From: Phallusia fumigata
Taxonomy: Eukaryota > Chordata > Ascidiacea > Phlebobranchia > Ascidiidae
Direction of reading: 5' to 3'
Assembly: GCA_008931825.1 (NCBI GenBank)
Contig: QXVZ01010880.1
Coordinates: 1-28,389 of the forward strand
Length of the DNA stretch: 28,389 nt
The notes below the pieces were generated by a model that searched no databases, had not been told where the DNA came from, and was given only the letters and a program-made list of their open reading frames with translations. A program made the translations under genes and the position numbers. Shown piece after piece: positions 13,801-21,639 of the stretch (position 1 is its first letter; every line of letters starts with the position of its first letter).

Positions 13801-16800
13801 AAAATCTGTCGCCNNNNNNNNNNNNNNNNNNNNNNNNNNNNNNNNNNNNNNNNNNNNNNNNNNNNNNNNNNNNNNNNNNNNNNNNNNNNNNNNNNNNNNN
13901 NNNNNNNNNNNNNNNNNNNNNNNNNNNNNNNNNNNNNNNNNNNNNNNNNNNNNNNNNNNNNNNNNNNNNNNNNNNNNNNNNNNNNNNNNGCGAATATTTT
14001 AGTAACTACAAATATGTACAAAAAGTAGAAACAAATTTCTGGTGGCCATGGAAACAATAACATAAATTACCAACCCAGTTCAGCTGCAACAAACAATGGA
14101 GTTCTACGTCGGAAGTCTTTGCATTCCTTTTCAGCATTCAGTTTGATGAGAACTTTAAGGGATTCAGTTGCATCATTTCTTGCAGCAAAATGAAGTGGTG
14201 TCTGATTTTCAATTGTTTTGCCTTCAATGTCAGCTGAAAAATGTGTTAAGACTTTTGTAGTGCAAAATATTATTTTATAGGGGGGCATTCATTTCGTGAA
14301 TTTAGAGGCGGGAATGAATTTGTCTGTGGTGCCTTCTCAAAGCTAAAGCCTTTCAGCAAAAACATTGTGAAAGTTTGTTCCTTTTTTGCTAGAGGATGAA
14401 TGCAATATATTTGATAAGAATGCACAACATAAACAACTATTGGATGTAGAAAAGTTTTAATTCCATTACAGTTGGAAGGATATTTTATTGCACACAAACA
14501 AAATGTACATTAATTCATGTTGTAATGCAATAAAGCTCCAGGAAAATGCTTTTTTATTTTTATTGGCCTCTTAAGAAATTGAACAGAATTTAATCATTAA
14601 CCCCAAATAAGACAACACCATTTAATTGGTTTAAAGTTCAAAAAAATCAAAATTAACAGGTGTTTCCCAACCTCCTTTTTCGATCAAAACTTCCACCATT
14701 TCTGGATAATTTGTCGCTGCAGCGATGTGTAAGGCTGTTCTCCCAAAGCTGTGAAACAAGATACACATACATACTTCACCCAACTGATAAAGAATCAAAA
14801 CATGAACTGCCTACGTGACACTTATCAGTCGGCTTTTCATTGGCTTGAACTACTTTAGTCAACAAAGTTCCCTTTGATGTTACTAAAACTATTTGCTGTA
14901 AACTTGAACAATGAAAAACAGCACAATAACAACATTCTTGAATTTTACCAACACTCGAAACACAAGTTGTATGAAACCAAAATTTGTTACCAAGCAGTTG
15001 TTGGTTAAAATACTTGAGTTACTAACGACAACTTGCTTGTAAAAATTTTGTCAAAATAACATAAACTTCAGGCTACTGTTATGTATGTGTTTTTAAATGC
15101 ACAAATGTTAGTAAGACACAAACAGGTACTACATAAAAATAATGCTTACTGGTCTGCTTTGTTAATGGCAGCTCCTTGCTCGATTAGAAATAATGCAACA
15201 TCTGTGTGCCAAGTCCGAGCAGCCTAAACAGTAAAAAAAATCCAACTTTCAGAAATTATTGTTTTAAATAAAGAGTGCTACTAAAGGAAGTTTAAAGAAA
15301 TACACACTAATATTTACCAATAATTTACAGACATTATTTTTGTGTAACTTTTCCTTCTGCCAAATTATGCAATAGGTTTACAAGCTACAGTGGTTGGACC
15401 TTAAACTTGAGCACCAGCACCANTTGCAGCAAAATGAAGTGGTGTCTGATTTTCGATTGTTTTACCTTCAATGTCAGCTGAAAAATGTGTAAAGACTTCT
15501 GTAGTGCAAAATATTATTTTAGAGGGGCATTCATTTCATGAATTTAGAGGCGGGAATGAATTTGTCTGTGGCGCCTTCTCAAAGTTATAACCTTTCAGCA
15601 AAAACATTGTAAAAGTTTGTTCCTTTTTTGCTAGAGAATCAATGTAATATATTTATTGAGAATGCTTTACAAAACAACTATTGGATGTAGAAAAGTTTTA
15701 ATACCATTGCAGTTGGAAGGATATTTTGATGCACACTAACAAAATGTACATTAATTCGTGTTGTAATGCAATAAAGCTCCAGGCAAATGATTTTTTTTGC
15801 CTCTTAAGAAATTTAGCAAAATTTAATCATTAACCCAAAATAAGACTACACCATTTAATTGGTTTAAAGTCTTAAAATAACCAAAGTAAGCAAGTGTTTC
15901 CCAACCTCCTTTTTCGATCAAAACTTCCACCATTTCTGGATAATTTGTCGCTGCAGCAATGTGTAAGGCTGTTCTCCCATAACTGTGAAACAAGATACAC
16001 ATACATACTTCACCCAACTGATAAAGAATCAAAACATGAACTGCCTACGTGACACTTATCAGTCGGCTTTTCATTGGCTTGAACTACTTTAGTCAACAAA
16101 GTTCCCTTTGATGTTACTAAAACTATTTGCTGTAAACTTAAACAAGCAAAAACAGCACAATACCAATGTTCTTAAATTTCAACAACACTCAAAACACAAG
16201 TTGTATGAAATAAAAATTTGTTACCAAGCAGTTGTTGGTTAAAATACTTGAGTTTCTGACCACAACTTCTTGAAAATTTTGTCAAAATAACATAAACTCC
16301 AGGCTATTATTTTGTAAATGTTTTAAAAAGCACCAATGTTGGTAAGACACAACTGGTTACTGCAACAAAAATTCTGCTTACTGATCTGCTTTGTTAATGG
16401 CAGCTCCTTGTTCAATTAGAAACAATGCAACATCTGTGTGCCAAGTCCGAGCAGCCTAAACAGTAAAAAATCCAACATTCAGAAATTATGGGTTTAAATA
16501 AAGAGTGCTACTAAATGAAGTTTAATAAAGAGTGCTAAGCTACAGTGGTTGGATCTTAAATGTGAGAAGCAGCACCATTTCAAACATTATGTCCATACCT
16601 CATGCATTAAGGTTTGTCCGTGCTTGTCTGTGCAGTTGACATCTGCACCCGTCCTAATCAACTGTTCAATAAGGTCAAAATTCACCTGCAGAAGTATAAT
16701 TTCTGGTGAATAATAACTTTTGCTTGCATATTAACTAGTCCAAACCTCATCCTCTTCTTTATTCTCTTGTGCAAGGTGGACAAAATGCCTGATAAGTTGC

Positions 16801-18042
16801 TGGTTGAGTTTTCTCTGCTTAGCCTGCTCATCTGTGGATGAGGGAAAATGTAAACAGAAACTTCAAGCAACAGTGCAGGTAAATACAAGTAAATATTCTT
16901 AGTGTTGACCATTAATCTGCATGTTTATCAAATTTTGGCTCAATGGTAAATTCTAAAACAGGGGTATCAAGAAAAAATAATTTTATTTTACACCTTTGAG
17001 TACATTGTAGATTGTTGGAGAAAAATGTGATTACGACAAACAAAGATTAAGTAACAATAAAAACTACATGTGTCCCCTTCAGGAAAAATGACCCAGAATG
17101 ATGTTTCTCCTTACCTTTACCAAAAATTTTTCCATTGTCTGATTCAACTTCCAAACCAGCAACAGCGCTTCTTACTAAAAAAACACGACATGTTTTACTT
17201 CAAAAAGATTTATTTGCAAAACAATAGTTGTAATGATAAATATTAAAGCTTCTAATGCCCAAAACTGTTTTACAAAACAATACCTCTCATAAATCTTCTT
17301 TTTCTTGTAAATTTACTCCATTTCGCCAAAGCAGTTGTTGCTTTAACAGCGTTTTCAAACCCTCCATTAGCCTGTGAAACAAAACACCAAAAAGTGTTGG
17401 TACCTATACAGCTATTGATAAACAGTAAATATGTTTATTCACAATATTTTCGTACCGTAACTTTTGAATCATTGTCTTCTGCCTGGTTAAAAGCTTCATT
17501 TGTATAATTGAATGTTGGCGTTGCTGAAAAAATACAAATCGATAAACAGATTGAACTATACTGGTATTTGTGAATTCATTTCAATTATTTGCTGCTTTAC
17601 AATATATAACTATAGTTTATTACAAGGCAGAACTAAAAGCACTATTTCTTTAAAAAACAAAAAAATGACAAAAAACTTACGAAAAATAAATCCTTGAGGC
17701 ATTGTGTTGCAAGCAAATTAAAAAAAATTGTTTAATATTACATTCTACAGTAAAACAGCTGCACTAAAGCCGTGTAATAAATATGCTTGATACTAAACAA
17801 TGGCAAAACAAAACAAAAATTGAACTCTGTGTACATTTACATTTCATCAATCAATGCTATGCCACTACAAGCTCTTTTTCGTTAACTAATAATTTACTAG
17901 CAATTATGAAAGTATGAGCTAGCATCCAATACAAGCTTTCCACTAATAGTAAACCAACTTAGGTTATAACGACAGCGTGTTTACCTTGCGTGAAATCACG
18001 TGTCTTCTCTTGTGCATCTTTCGAGCTTTGCTTGGTTGTCAT
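2190..18042 (-). CDS. Ankyrin-repeat six-transmembrane cation channel (TRP-like), whole gene
   Basis: Minus-strand gene with 25 visible coding exons, all with GT/AG borders and agreeing phases except at the assembly gap. It encodes about 920-925 residues plus an unseen exon. Order: a basic N-terminal region (about 1-100), four to five ankyrin repeats (about 105-258), a linker, six membrane segments with a pore loop between S5 and S6 (about 335-640), a conserved post-S6 helix, a coiled coil and a Ser/Pro/Gly-rich tail. The S6 end reads NLFIALLSDTFQRVYDN, the usual style of TRP/polycystin-like S6 helices. The pore region contains ITLVDDY, whose acidic residues suggest cation selectivity. The role is inferred: a plasma-membrane or organelle cation channel, probably tetrameric. 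The ankyrin plus Ion_trans layout resembles TRPA/TRPN/TRPV, but the S4-S6 sequence does not match the vertebrate members I know. I therefore give no symbol. Exons are described in the four block entries. Confidence 0.85.
2775..2873 (-). repeat. Dispersed repeat, copy A
   Basis: On the minus strand this carries the same ordered blocks as two other stretches (4859-4958 and 5497-5566): AGAGCTTGT, then AAACGTTT or a close variant, then CAATCGCTG. Copies A and B also share AGCTTAAAAC at the far end. It lies in the intron between the last two channel exons. No coding function is evident. Confidence 0.55.
4859..4958 (+). repeat. Dispersed repeat, copy B
   Basis: Shares the blocks AGAGAGCTTGT, ACAAACGTTT, AACAATCGCTG and AGCTTAAAAC with copies A (inverted) and C. 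It lies in the intron between channel exons 4429-4522 and 5745-5904. Roughly 75% similar by eye, so an old element family. Confidence 0.55.
5497..5566 (+). repeat. Dispersed repeat, copy C
   Basis: Same direction as copy B and about 540 bp from its end, in the same intron. It begins AGAGAGCTTGTATATAG and contains CAACAATCGCTGTTGT, which is also in copy A (inverted). Confidence 0.55.
6357..6577 (+). repeat. Left arm of a 221-bp inverted repeat
   Basis: The reverse complement of 7325-7545 with only two mismatches by eye over 221 bp. It lies in the intron between channel exons 5745-5904 and 7708-7809. The homology ends sharply at TTAA on its right side and fades gradually on its left. Confidence 0.9.
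7255..7269. repeat. (CG)7 simple repeat
   Basis: An uninterrupted alternating CG run of 15 bases, next to the right arm of the inverted repeat. Such runs are rare in CpG-depleted animal DNA and can adopt Z-DNA. Confidence 0.9.
7325..7545 (-). repeat. Right arm of a 221-bp inverted repeat, with an unidentified ORF fragment
   Basis: The inverted partner of 6357-6577, with a 747-bp spacer. On the minus strand one frame reads DPLRLINAVEGLSYLDDVF and then KIHTIEMIPKSMILK. It runs on past the end of the arm to a stop near 7197, but a TAG interrupts it upstream. Because the ORF crosses the boundary only here, this arm looks like the source copy. I do not recognise the peptide. It is not part of the channel, since the flanking exons join in phase without it. 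Confidence 0.85.
8112..13689 (-). CDS. Channel gene, linker and transmembrane exons S1-S6
   Basis: Exons: 13599-13689, 12455-12486 (32 nt), 12060-12151, 11266-11374, 10689-10859, 9930-10046, 9396-9604, 9032-9147, 8112-8319. S1 is in 11266-11374 (SLFLNLLFVIVWTILGVAVP). S2 is in 10689-10859 (VALLVVGILFAVYYVVFEI). S3 is in 9930-10046 (FDWTVYFLIFVVVV). A Cys-rich extracellular loop follows in 9396-9604 (four Cys, NNTD, a possible N-glycosylation site) and leads into S4 (IFVALIICLWLRLMKDTRAF), which carries few basic residues, as in TRP rather than voltage-gated channels. The next exon holds the S4-S5 linker (LGPFIVMMGK) and S5. Exon 8112-8319 holds the pore helix and filter region (SLYRITLVDDY) and S6. 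All phases join without a stop. Confidence 0.85.
8560..8693. repeat. Long hairpin (foldback element or small-RNA precursor)
   Basis: Arms 8560-8611 and 8642-8693. The inner 28 bp (8584-8611 with 8642-8669) are perfectly complementary. The outer 24 bp pair with a few mismatches, and the 30-base loop has some further pairing. It is in the intron between channel exons 8112-8319 and 9032-9147. It could be a foldback/MITE element or a precursor of miRNA or siRNA; sequence alone does not decide. Confidence 0.85.
11671..11964 (+). mobile_element. tRNA-derived SINE (candidate)
   Basis: The head resembles a tRNA gene: an A-box-like TGGTTAGCGCGA at about 11689-11700, an arm CCTTGTGTTCGCAAGG, and a B-box-like GGTTTTATTCCCG at about 11724. 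A non-tRNA body follows and ends in an A-rich AACAAACAAACAAG tail near 11964. It is in the channel intron between 11266-11374 and 12060-12151. The B box departs from GGTTCGANTCC, so it is not a functional tRNA gene. Family name unknown. Confidence 0.55.
13169..13504. mobile_element. hAT-like non-autonomous element (MITE)
   Basis: The ends are inverted relatives: CAGTGATTCTCAA at the left and, read inward from the right, TAGCGGTTCTTGA. This is the CAGNGNTTCTC-type terminus of hAT transposons. The flanking 8-mers GTTTTGAG (13161-13168) and GTTTAGGG (13505-13512) match at 6 of 8 positions, as an aged 8-bp target duplication would. There is no transposase ORF. The element is GC-richer than its surroundings and lies in a channel intron. 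Confidence 0.65.
13814..13989. other. Assembly gap (176 N) hiding at least one channel exon
   Basis: The exon to its right (14071-14233) ends in phase 2. The next visible exon (13599-13689) must be read from phase 0, since direct joining puts a stop in frame. An exon whose length is 1 modulo 3 is therefore missing, most simply inside the gap. It would complete the last ankyrin repeat, which stops at TPLFVAAELG. Confidence 0.7.
14071..16685 (-). CDS. Channel gene, ankyrin-repeat exons (block present twice)
   Basis: Exon 7 (16599-16685) opens the repeats: LIRTGADVNCTDKHGQTLMHE. Then a three-exon block occurs twice. The upstream copy has 16382-16455 (AARTWHTDVALFLIEQG), 15906-15982 (GRTALHIAAATNYPEMVEV) and a third exon starting at 15477 that is broken by the N at 15423. 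The downstream copy has 15150-15223, 14672-14748 and the complete third exon 14071-14233 (NQTPLHFAARND, then RRRTPLFVAAELG). The TPLH/TALH-AA-GA spacing is canonical for ankyrin repeats, which usually form a cytosolic protein-binding solenoid. The copies encode the same protein except for one Tyr/Phe change. The gene can be read through with one copy only, because the upstream third exon is cut. The last exon ends in phase 2, which does not fit the next visible exon. Confidence 0.85.
14180..15422. repeat. Direct duplication, copy 1 (ends at the single N)
   Basis: Aligns throughout with 15424-16576, introns included, apart from an extra segment of roughly 90 bp near 15290-15400. It ends exactly at the N at 15423. 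Most coding differences are synonymous. Confidence 0.85.
15424..16576. repeat. Direct duplication, copy 2 (starts at the single N)
   Basis: Partner of 14180-15422. It begins exactly after the N, in the middle of the third ankyrin-block exon, so that exon is truncated here. Best explained as the second allele retained in the assembly. Confidence 0.85.
16746..18042 (-). CDS. Channel gene, N-terminal exons 1-6
   Basis: Exons, 5' to 3' on the minus strand: 17985-18042, 17681-17692, 17456-17523, 17284-17371, 17115-17174, 16746-16831. Together they encode about 124 residues. The start ATG is at 18040-18042 and gives MTTKQSSKDAQEK. The second exon is only 12 nt (codes GFIF across its borders). An alternative ATG at 17700-17702 would instead give MPQGFIF in the same frame, so two N-termini are possible. 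The region includes a basic stretch (KWSKFTRKRRFMRG, exon 4). Exon 6 is charged and helical (DEQAKQRKLNQQLIRHF) and leads into the ankyrin repeats. No signal peptide is seen, as expected for a cytosolic N-terminus. Confidence 0.75.
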
Positions 18043-18047
18043 GTCAA

Positions 18048-18184
18048 TAAACCCTACCCCACCTAGCGGTTCAAACTTTTCGGCATTTTAAGCTTCAGGC
18101 AGAAAAAAGTTTATACGTCGCGTCGTTGCCACGAGAGCAAAACACTAGGTTTTGTAAATCATAGTAACCACATTCCAAGCAAAA
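18048..18184. repeat. Direct 137-bp duplication, copy 1
   Basis: Begins TAAACCCTACCCCACC and ends CCAAGCAAAA immediately before the single N at 18185. It is repeated with a few differences at 18186-18322. It sits just upstream of the channel start codon (18042, minus strand), so it covers 5' UTR or promoter sequence. Confidence 0.9.
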
Positions 18185-18185
18185 N

Positions 18186-18322
18186 TAAACCCTACCCCAC
18201 CTAGCGGTTCAAACTTGTCGGCATTTTAAGCTTCAGGCAGAAAAAAGTTTTAAACGTCCTGTCGTTGCCACGAGAGCAAAACACTAATCATGTAAATCAT
18301 AGCAACCACATTCCAAGCAAAA
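18186..18322. repeat. Direct 137-bp duplication, copy 2
   Basis: Same unit as 18048-18184, starting right after the N. It has a few substitutions and compensating one-base indels. Likely the other allele rather than a real tandem repeat. Confidence 0.9.
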
Positions 18323-20762
18323 TCTCCTGCATTATTTTCTCTTGTACAAAGGGCATAACTGCCGTTGCTGCACTTCAAATATATTTTGTCATATCTTTTT
18401 TAAATAAACTGGTATTCTTTGCAATAATTGTTTTCGAATTGTTATCAATGGTAAACAATTATTTCTGGCGTTTAGCACAATTGCTATCGTACGACTTAAA
18501 CAGACGTCTTCACTGTCAACCCTCGGTCTTACCACAAAACACGCCATTATTTTTATAGCTGAATGACAACGCTATGCTTGGCGTCCAAAAGAAAATCTAT
18601 GAAAGGATAATAACATAGCGTGGGCAGCTTTGCCTTTAAATCACGCAGTGGAACCATAACAAAGCGCCTAGCATTCTTTTCGAATCCGTGGATCTGGGTT
18701 CCATTTTTAATAATTTTCTGTGCCCTTTCTGTGCATTTTACAGCAACATATATATGTTACCCATTTTACAGATTAACAAAAACACGTAGCATGCAAAGAT
18801 TTTCTGCAACTTTCAAGTAAATACCGAGCGACAGAAAGTTGTTGCTTATTTCTGCGGTCTAAGTCCGAACCGAATTATACCCAACCTTTATCTTCTCTGA
18901 CGTGTCTCAACTGTTTGGTGCCGACGGTACCTCAATGGTCAGGTGTACATTGTACATATGTTTGTTTTTCGCTTTGATGGAATCTTCAAATACACTTAGA
19001 ACCTTGCGTTTGCGGTTGAACCTCACAACAACCCGACAAGTCTAACCGCGTCCCCCAAACTTTATTTTGCTTTTACCTATAGTGAGCTTTTTCAGATGTA
19101 CTCTACCCACTGTGTACAAAACTTTACACGTCAAAGGCATTTGCGGGAGCCATTTTTTCAAGCAATTTGTCTTTTTAAACAAACATATAAATCACGAAGA
19201 TTTTAGACAAAAAGAAGTACATACACTTCTAATCAACGTCACATTTCTGGTACAATGAGGTTAGACCAAATTTGTTAAAATTTCCTGAGTTAAGTTTATT
19301 TCGCTCGGTGAACGAAATCATAGCAACCCAATGGCACAAAAACATAAAACATAGTTGTTTGAGATAATCAAAGTGTAAATGAATATAATAACGAAGGCGA
19401 CATTAGTGAAGCAATTTGATAAAAAACGACATTAGGGTATAAATTATTCTCTTTCTAAATCACAAAGAAACTTAATTATGTTCTTATCTCCCGGGTGACA
19501 ACTCTTTGGTGTCAGCCCTAATTATTTTGTCATTTTGTATTCAAAAACCGTCATCGTTTCATTTTGCAAACTTGTTGATAAACCATGTAAAGAAATGAGC
19601 ATGACACTGAACCAATGCTACGATACGGATTTTTTCGTTCTCGTGCGACGGGTACAGCAATCTTGTGATCAATTGCTGAATAAACGTATGGACGTGGGTG
19701 TGGAACTATTTGCTTTGCCAGATTCGTGCCATCGCGATTGCGGTTTGTTAAAGCTGGCTCCAATAACCGCGGGAAAATATTTGCCCTCAAACAATATTGA
19801 CCACTTGATCGACGATTGGATTTTGTTTCGTCTAAAAGCATTTTCTTGAAAAGGAGCGTTTCTCCTTACACAAATGTAGGCCAACAAAGCTTCTGGGAAA
19901 CTCCGTTCTTTCGTGTGTTTAGACTTTGAAGTATAACGTGCTGGTGGCTCACATCGTTAGCTACTGTGTAAGTAGTAAAGGTTAACCAAATCTGGCCATT
20001 GTACCATATACGACCCGTTTAAATAAATCGGGATTAACAAAATAAACGTATTTGATTGACTAAATGACATTTTTGTAAGGCAAGCTTACTTTTTTATTGC
20101 TGGGCCATAACATATACCCGTAGCAGCTTGTCAAAACCATGTTATTTACTGCTTTTTGGAAAGAAAAACAATTGATATTATTCGACAATATTTTCTATTT
20201 CGCATGTGGCTCCATGGAACAAATTGCCCACCCCTGGCGTAACCTGTTTCGAAAACTCAAAAATGCAAGTTTTGAAGAGAAATACTTACGGTTTAATAAT
20301 TATATTGCGGATTAAGTGCCAATAATTGTCTGCCCAAAATTTAAGTTGTTGATATCAAAAAACAAAAACCCAGGTATTTTGTTATTTTAACGTTTATAAA
20401 CCAATACAGTCGCGTTGTTTCTTACTGATGAATCGCCCATGCTCTTTGTCATTAATAAAACTGCGCTAAAATAAACACAACGTGAAGTAATTGTCAAAGC
20501 ACCACAATAGCGCCCACTGGCGCCAATGTAGATTTGTATTTCGCGTGCTTGCGGTGGCGGAAAAGAGTTCAGACGAAACAAAAAATGAGGAATAATAATT
20601 AAAGCAAATGATCGAAATTGTCAATTTACGTTTCCAATGTACATACCATACACAAACACGTGGAAAAACACAAAAAATGCATCACACAGCCAAAAATTCA
20701 CATTGGTTCGCAACAATGCCAAATACAGCGCGATAAAACATAAAACAAAGCAATAAATAGAG
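18323..20762. other. Intergenic region upstream of the channel gene
   Basis: Apart from the 104-codon ORF at 19535-19849, I see no exon chain and no recognisable element. It should contain the channel promoter (minus strand, right of 18042) and the 3' flank of the small gene ending at 20763. No clear TATA box or poly-A signal could be assigned. Confidence 0.4.
19535..19849 (+). CDS. Unexplained 104-codon ORF (doubtful gene)
   Basis: An open frame from ATG to TGA. It contains segments such as NQCYDTDFFVLVRRVQQS and SCHRDCGLLKLAP that I do not recognise. The opposite strand is also open over nearly the same interval (19551-19841 and 19669-19887). That can occur by chance, but also in decayed transposon sequence. 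No splice sites or promoter support it. It may be a repeat remnant rather than a gene. Confidence 0.2.
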   Translation: MYSKTVIVSFCKLVDKPCKEMSMTLNQCYDTDFFVLVRRVQQSCDQLLNKRMDVGVELFALPDSCHRDCGLLKLAPITAGKYLPSNNIDHLIDDWILFRLKAFS

Positions 20763-21639
20763 TCATCTCATAACGTGGATATGTACGTTGCTAATTCCTT
20801 CTTGCGATCTTGCTGAATTGCGGGGTTTCGGAGTTGGTTTAGTGGGTGGTTGAACAGGAACGAAATAAGGCTGACTTCGGAAGGCAGAAGACTGCTGGTC
20901 ATTGGTTAGCGAGATGTCCATGCATATTGTTTGATTTTTTGGATACCTGGAAACAATTAGTTTCCCAAAGTTGCTGTTTGCAGAGCTTTCTATTCTTTCA
21001 TGTATATTTTTTCTCAGTCTGAACCATTTTTTCGGTTGTTAATTCGATATTATGCTTATTAGTTTTTCGGTTTGTTTTGTTATTCAGCTATAGTTACACC
21101 TTAGCACCAATATTGACCCTGTACTTTACAGTGTAAATCATAAGGTCGTGTTGGCAAAGGGTCGTTTTTAAACAAACTTAAACAATTAATCCGACATATT
21201 TTACCAAAAGCAATGATTGTTAAAACGAATATTGTCGATTTTGGTTCCAACTGAATTTGTCGCAATAATTTTGACTTGATTTAAGTCGTGTCTCTACAGT
21301 ACATCGACTTGACACGAGCCACAATGCACATGAACTCGAACTTGACTTGTTAATAAAAACTTAGAACTGGAACGTACTCGATAGCCGGGGCCGGTTTCTC
21401 CGGTTCTTCTAAGCTTCTAAATCTGCCCATAGGTGGCGGTAAAGAGCTGGCGCATGACGTCATTGTTCGCGAAGGTGACGTATCACTGCGAAAATCTTGT
21501 CTGTTGCTGGATCCGAAAAACAAACTGCAAAAGTCATTGAATTAAATAAAGCATTTTTTGGGGGGCTTGATATGAACTTTAGTTGCTGTGCTTTATATTT
21601 AAAGGTAACTCACGTTTCTGTAGCACTGTCCTGGTCCAT
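20763..21639 (-). CDS. Unrecognised 118-residue Ser/Pro-rich protein, three exons
   Basis: Exons on the minus strand: 21614-21639, 21378-21524 and 20763-20946. All borders are GT/AG and both junctions join in phase 2, giving a complete 118-residue frame from ATG (21637-21639) to TGA (20763-20765). An in-frame TAG lies upstream of the ATG, and the start context is GCTATGG. The protein begins MDQDSATETLFFGSSNRQDF. Its middle is Ser/Thr/Pro-rich (SLPPPMGRFRSLEEPEKPAP). It then has YFVPVQPPTKPTPKPR, a proline-rich stretch that could bind SH3 or similar domains, and ends SNVHIHVMR. There is no signal peptide, membrane segment or known fold; it is probably largely disordered and intracellular. I do not recognise the family. 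It could also be the 3' part of a longer transcript with an alternative 5' exon. Confidence 0.6.

Noticed and set aside
13763..14063. ORFs reading through the N gap on both strands.
   Set aside because: They are open only because N positions are not scored as stops.
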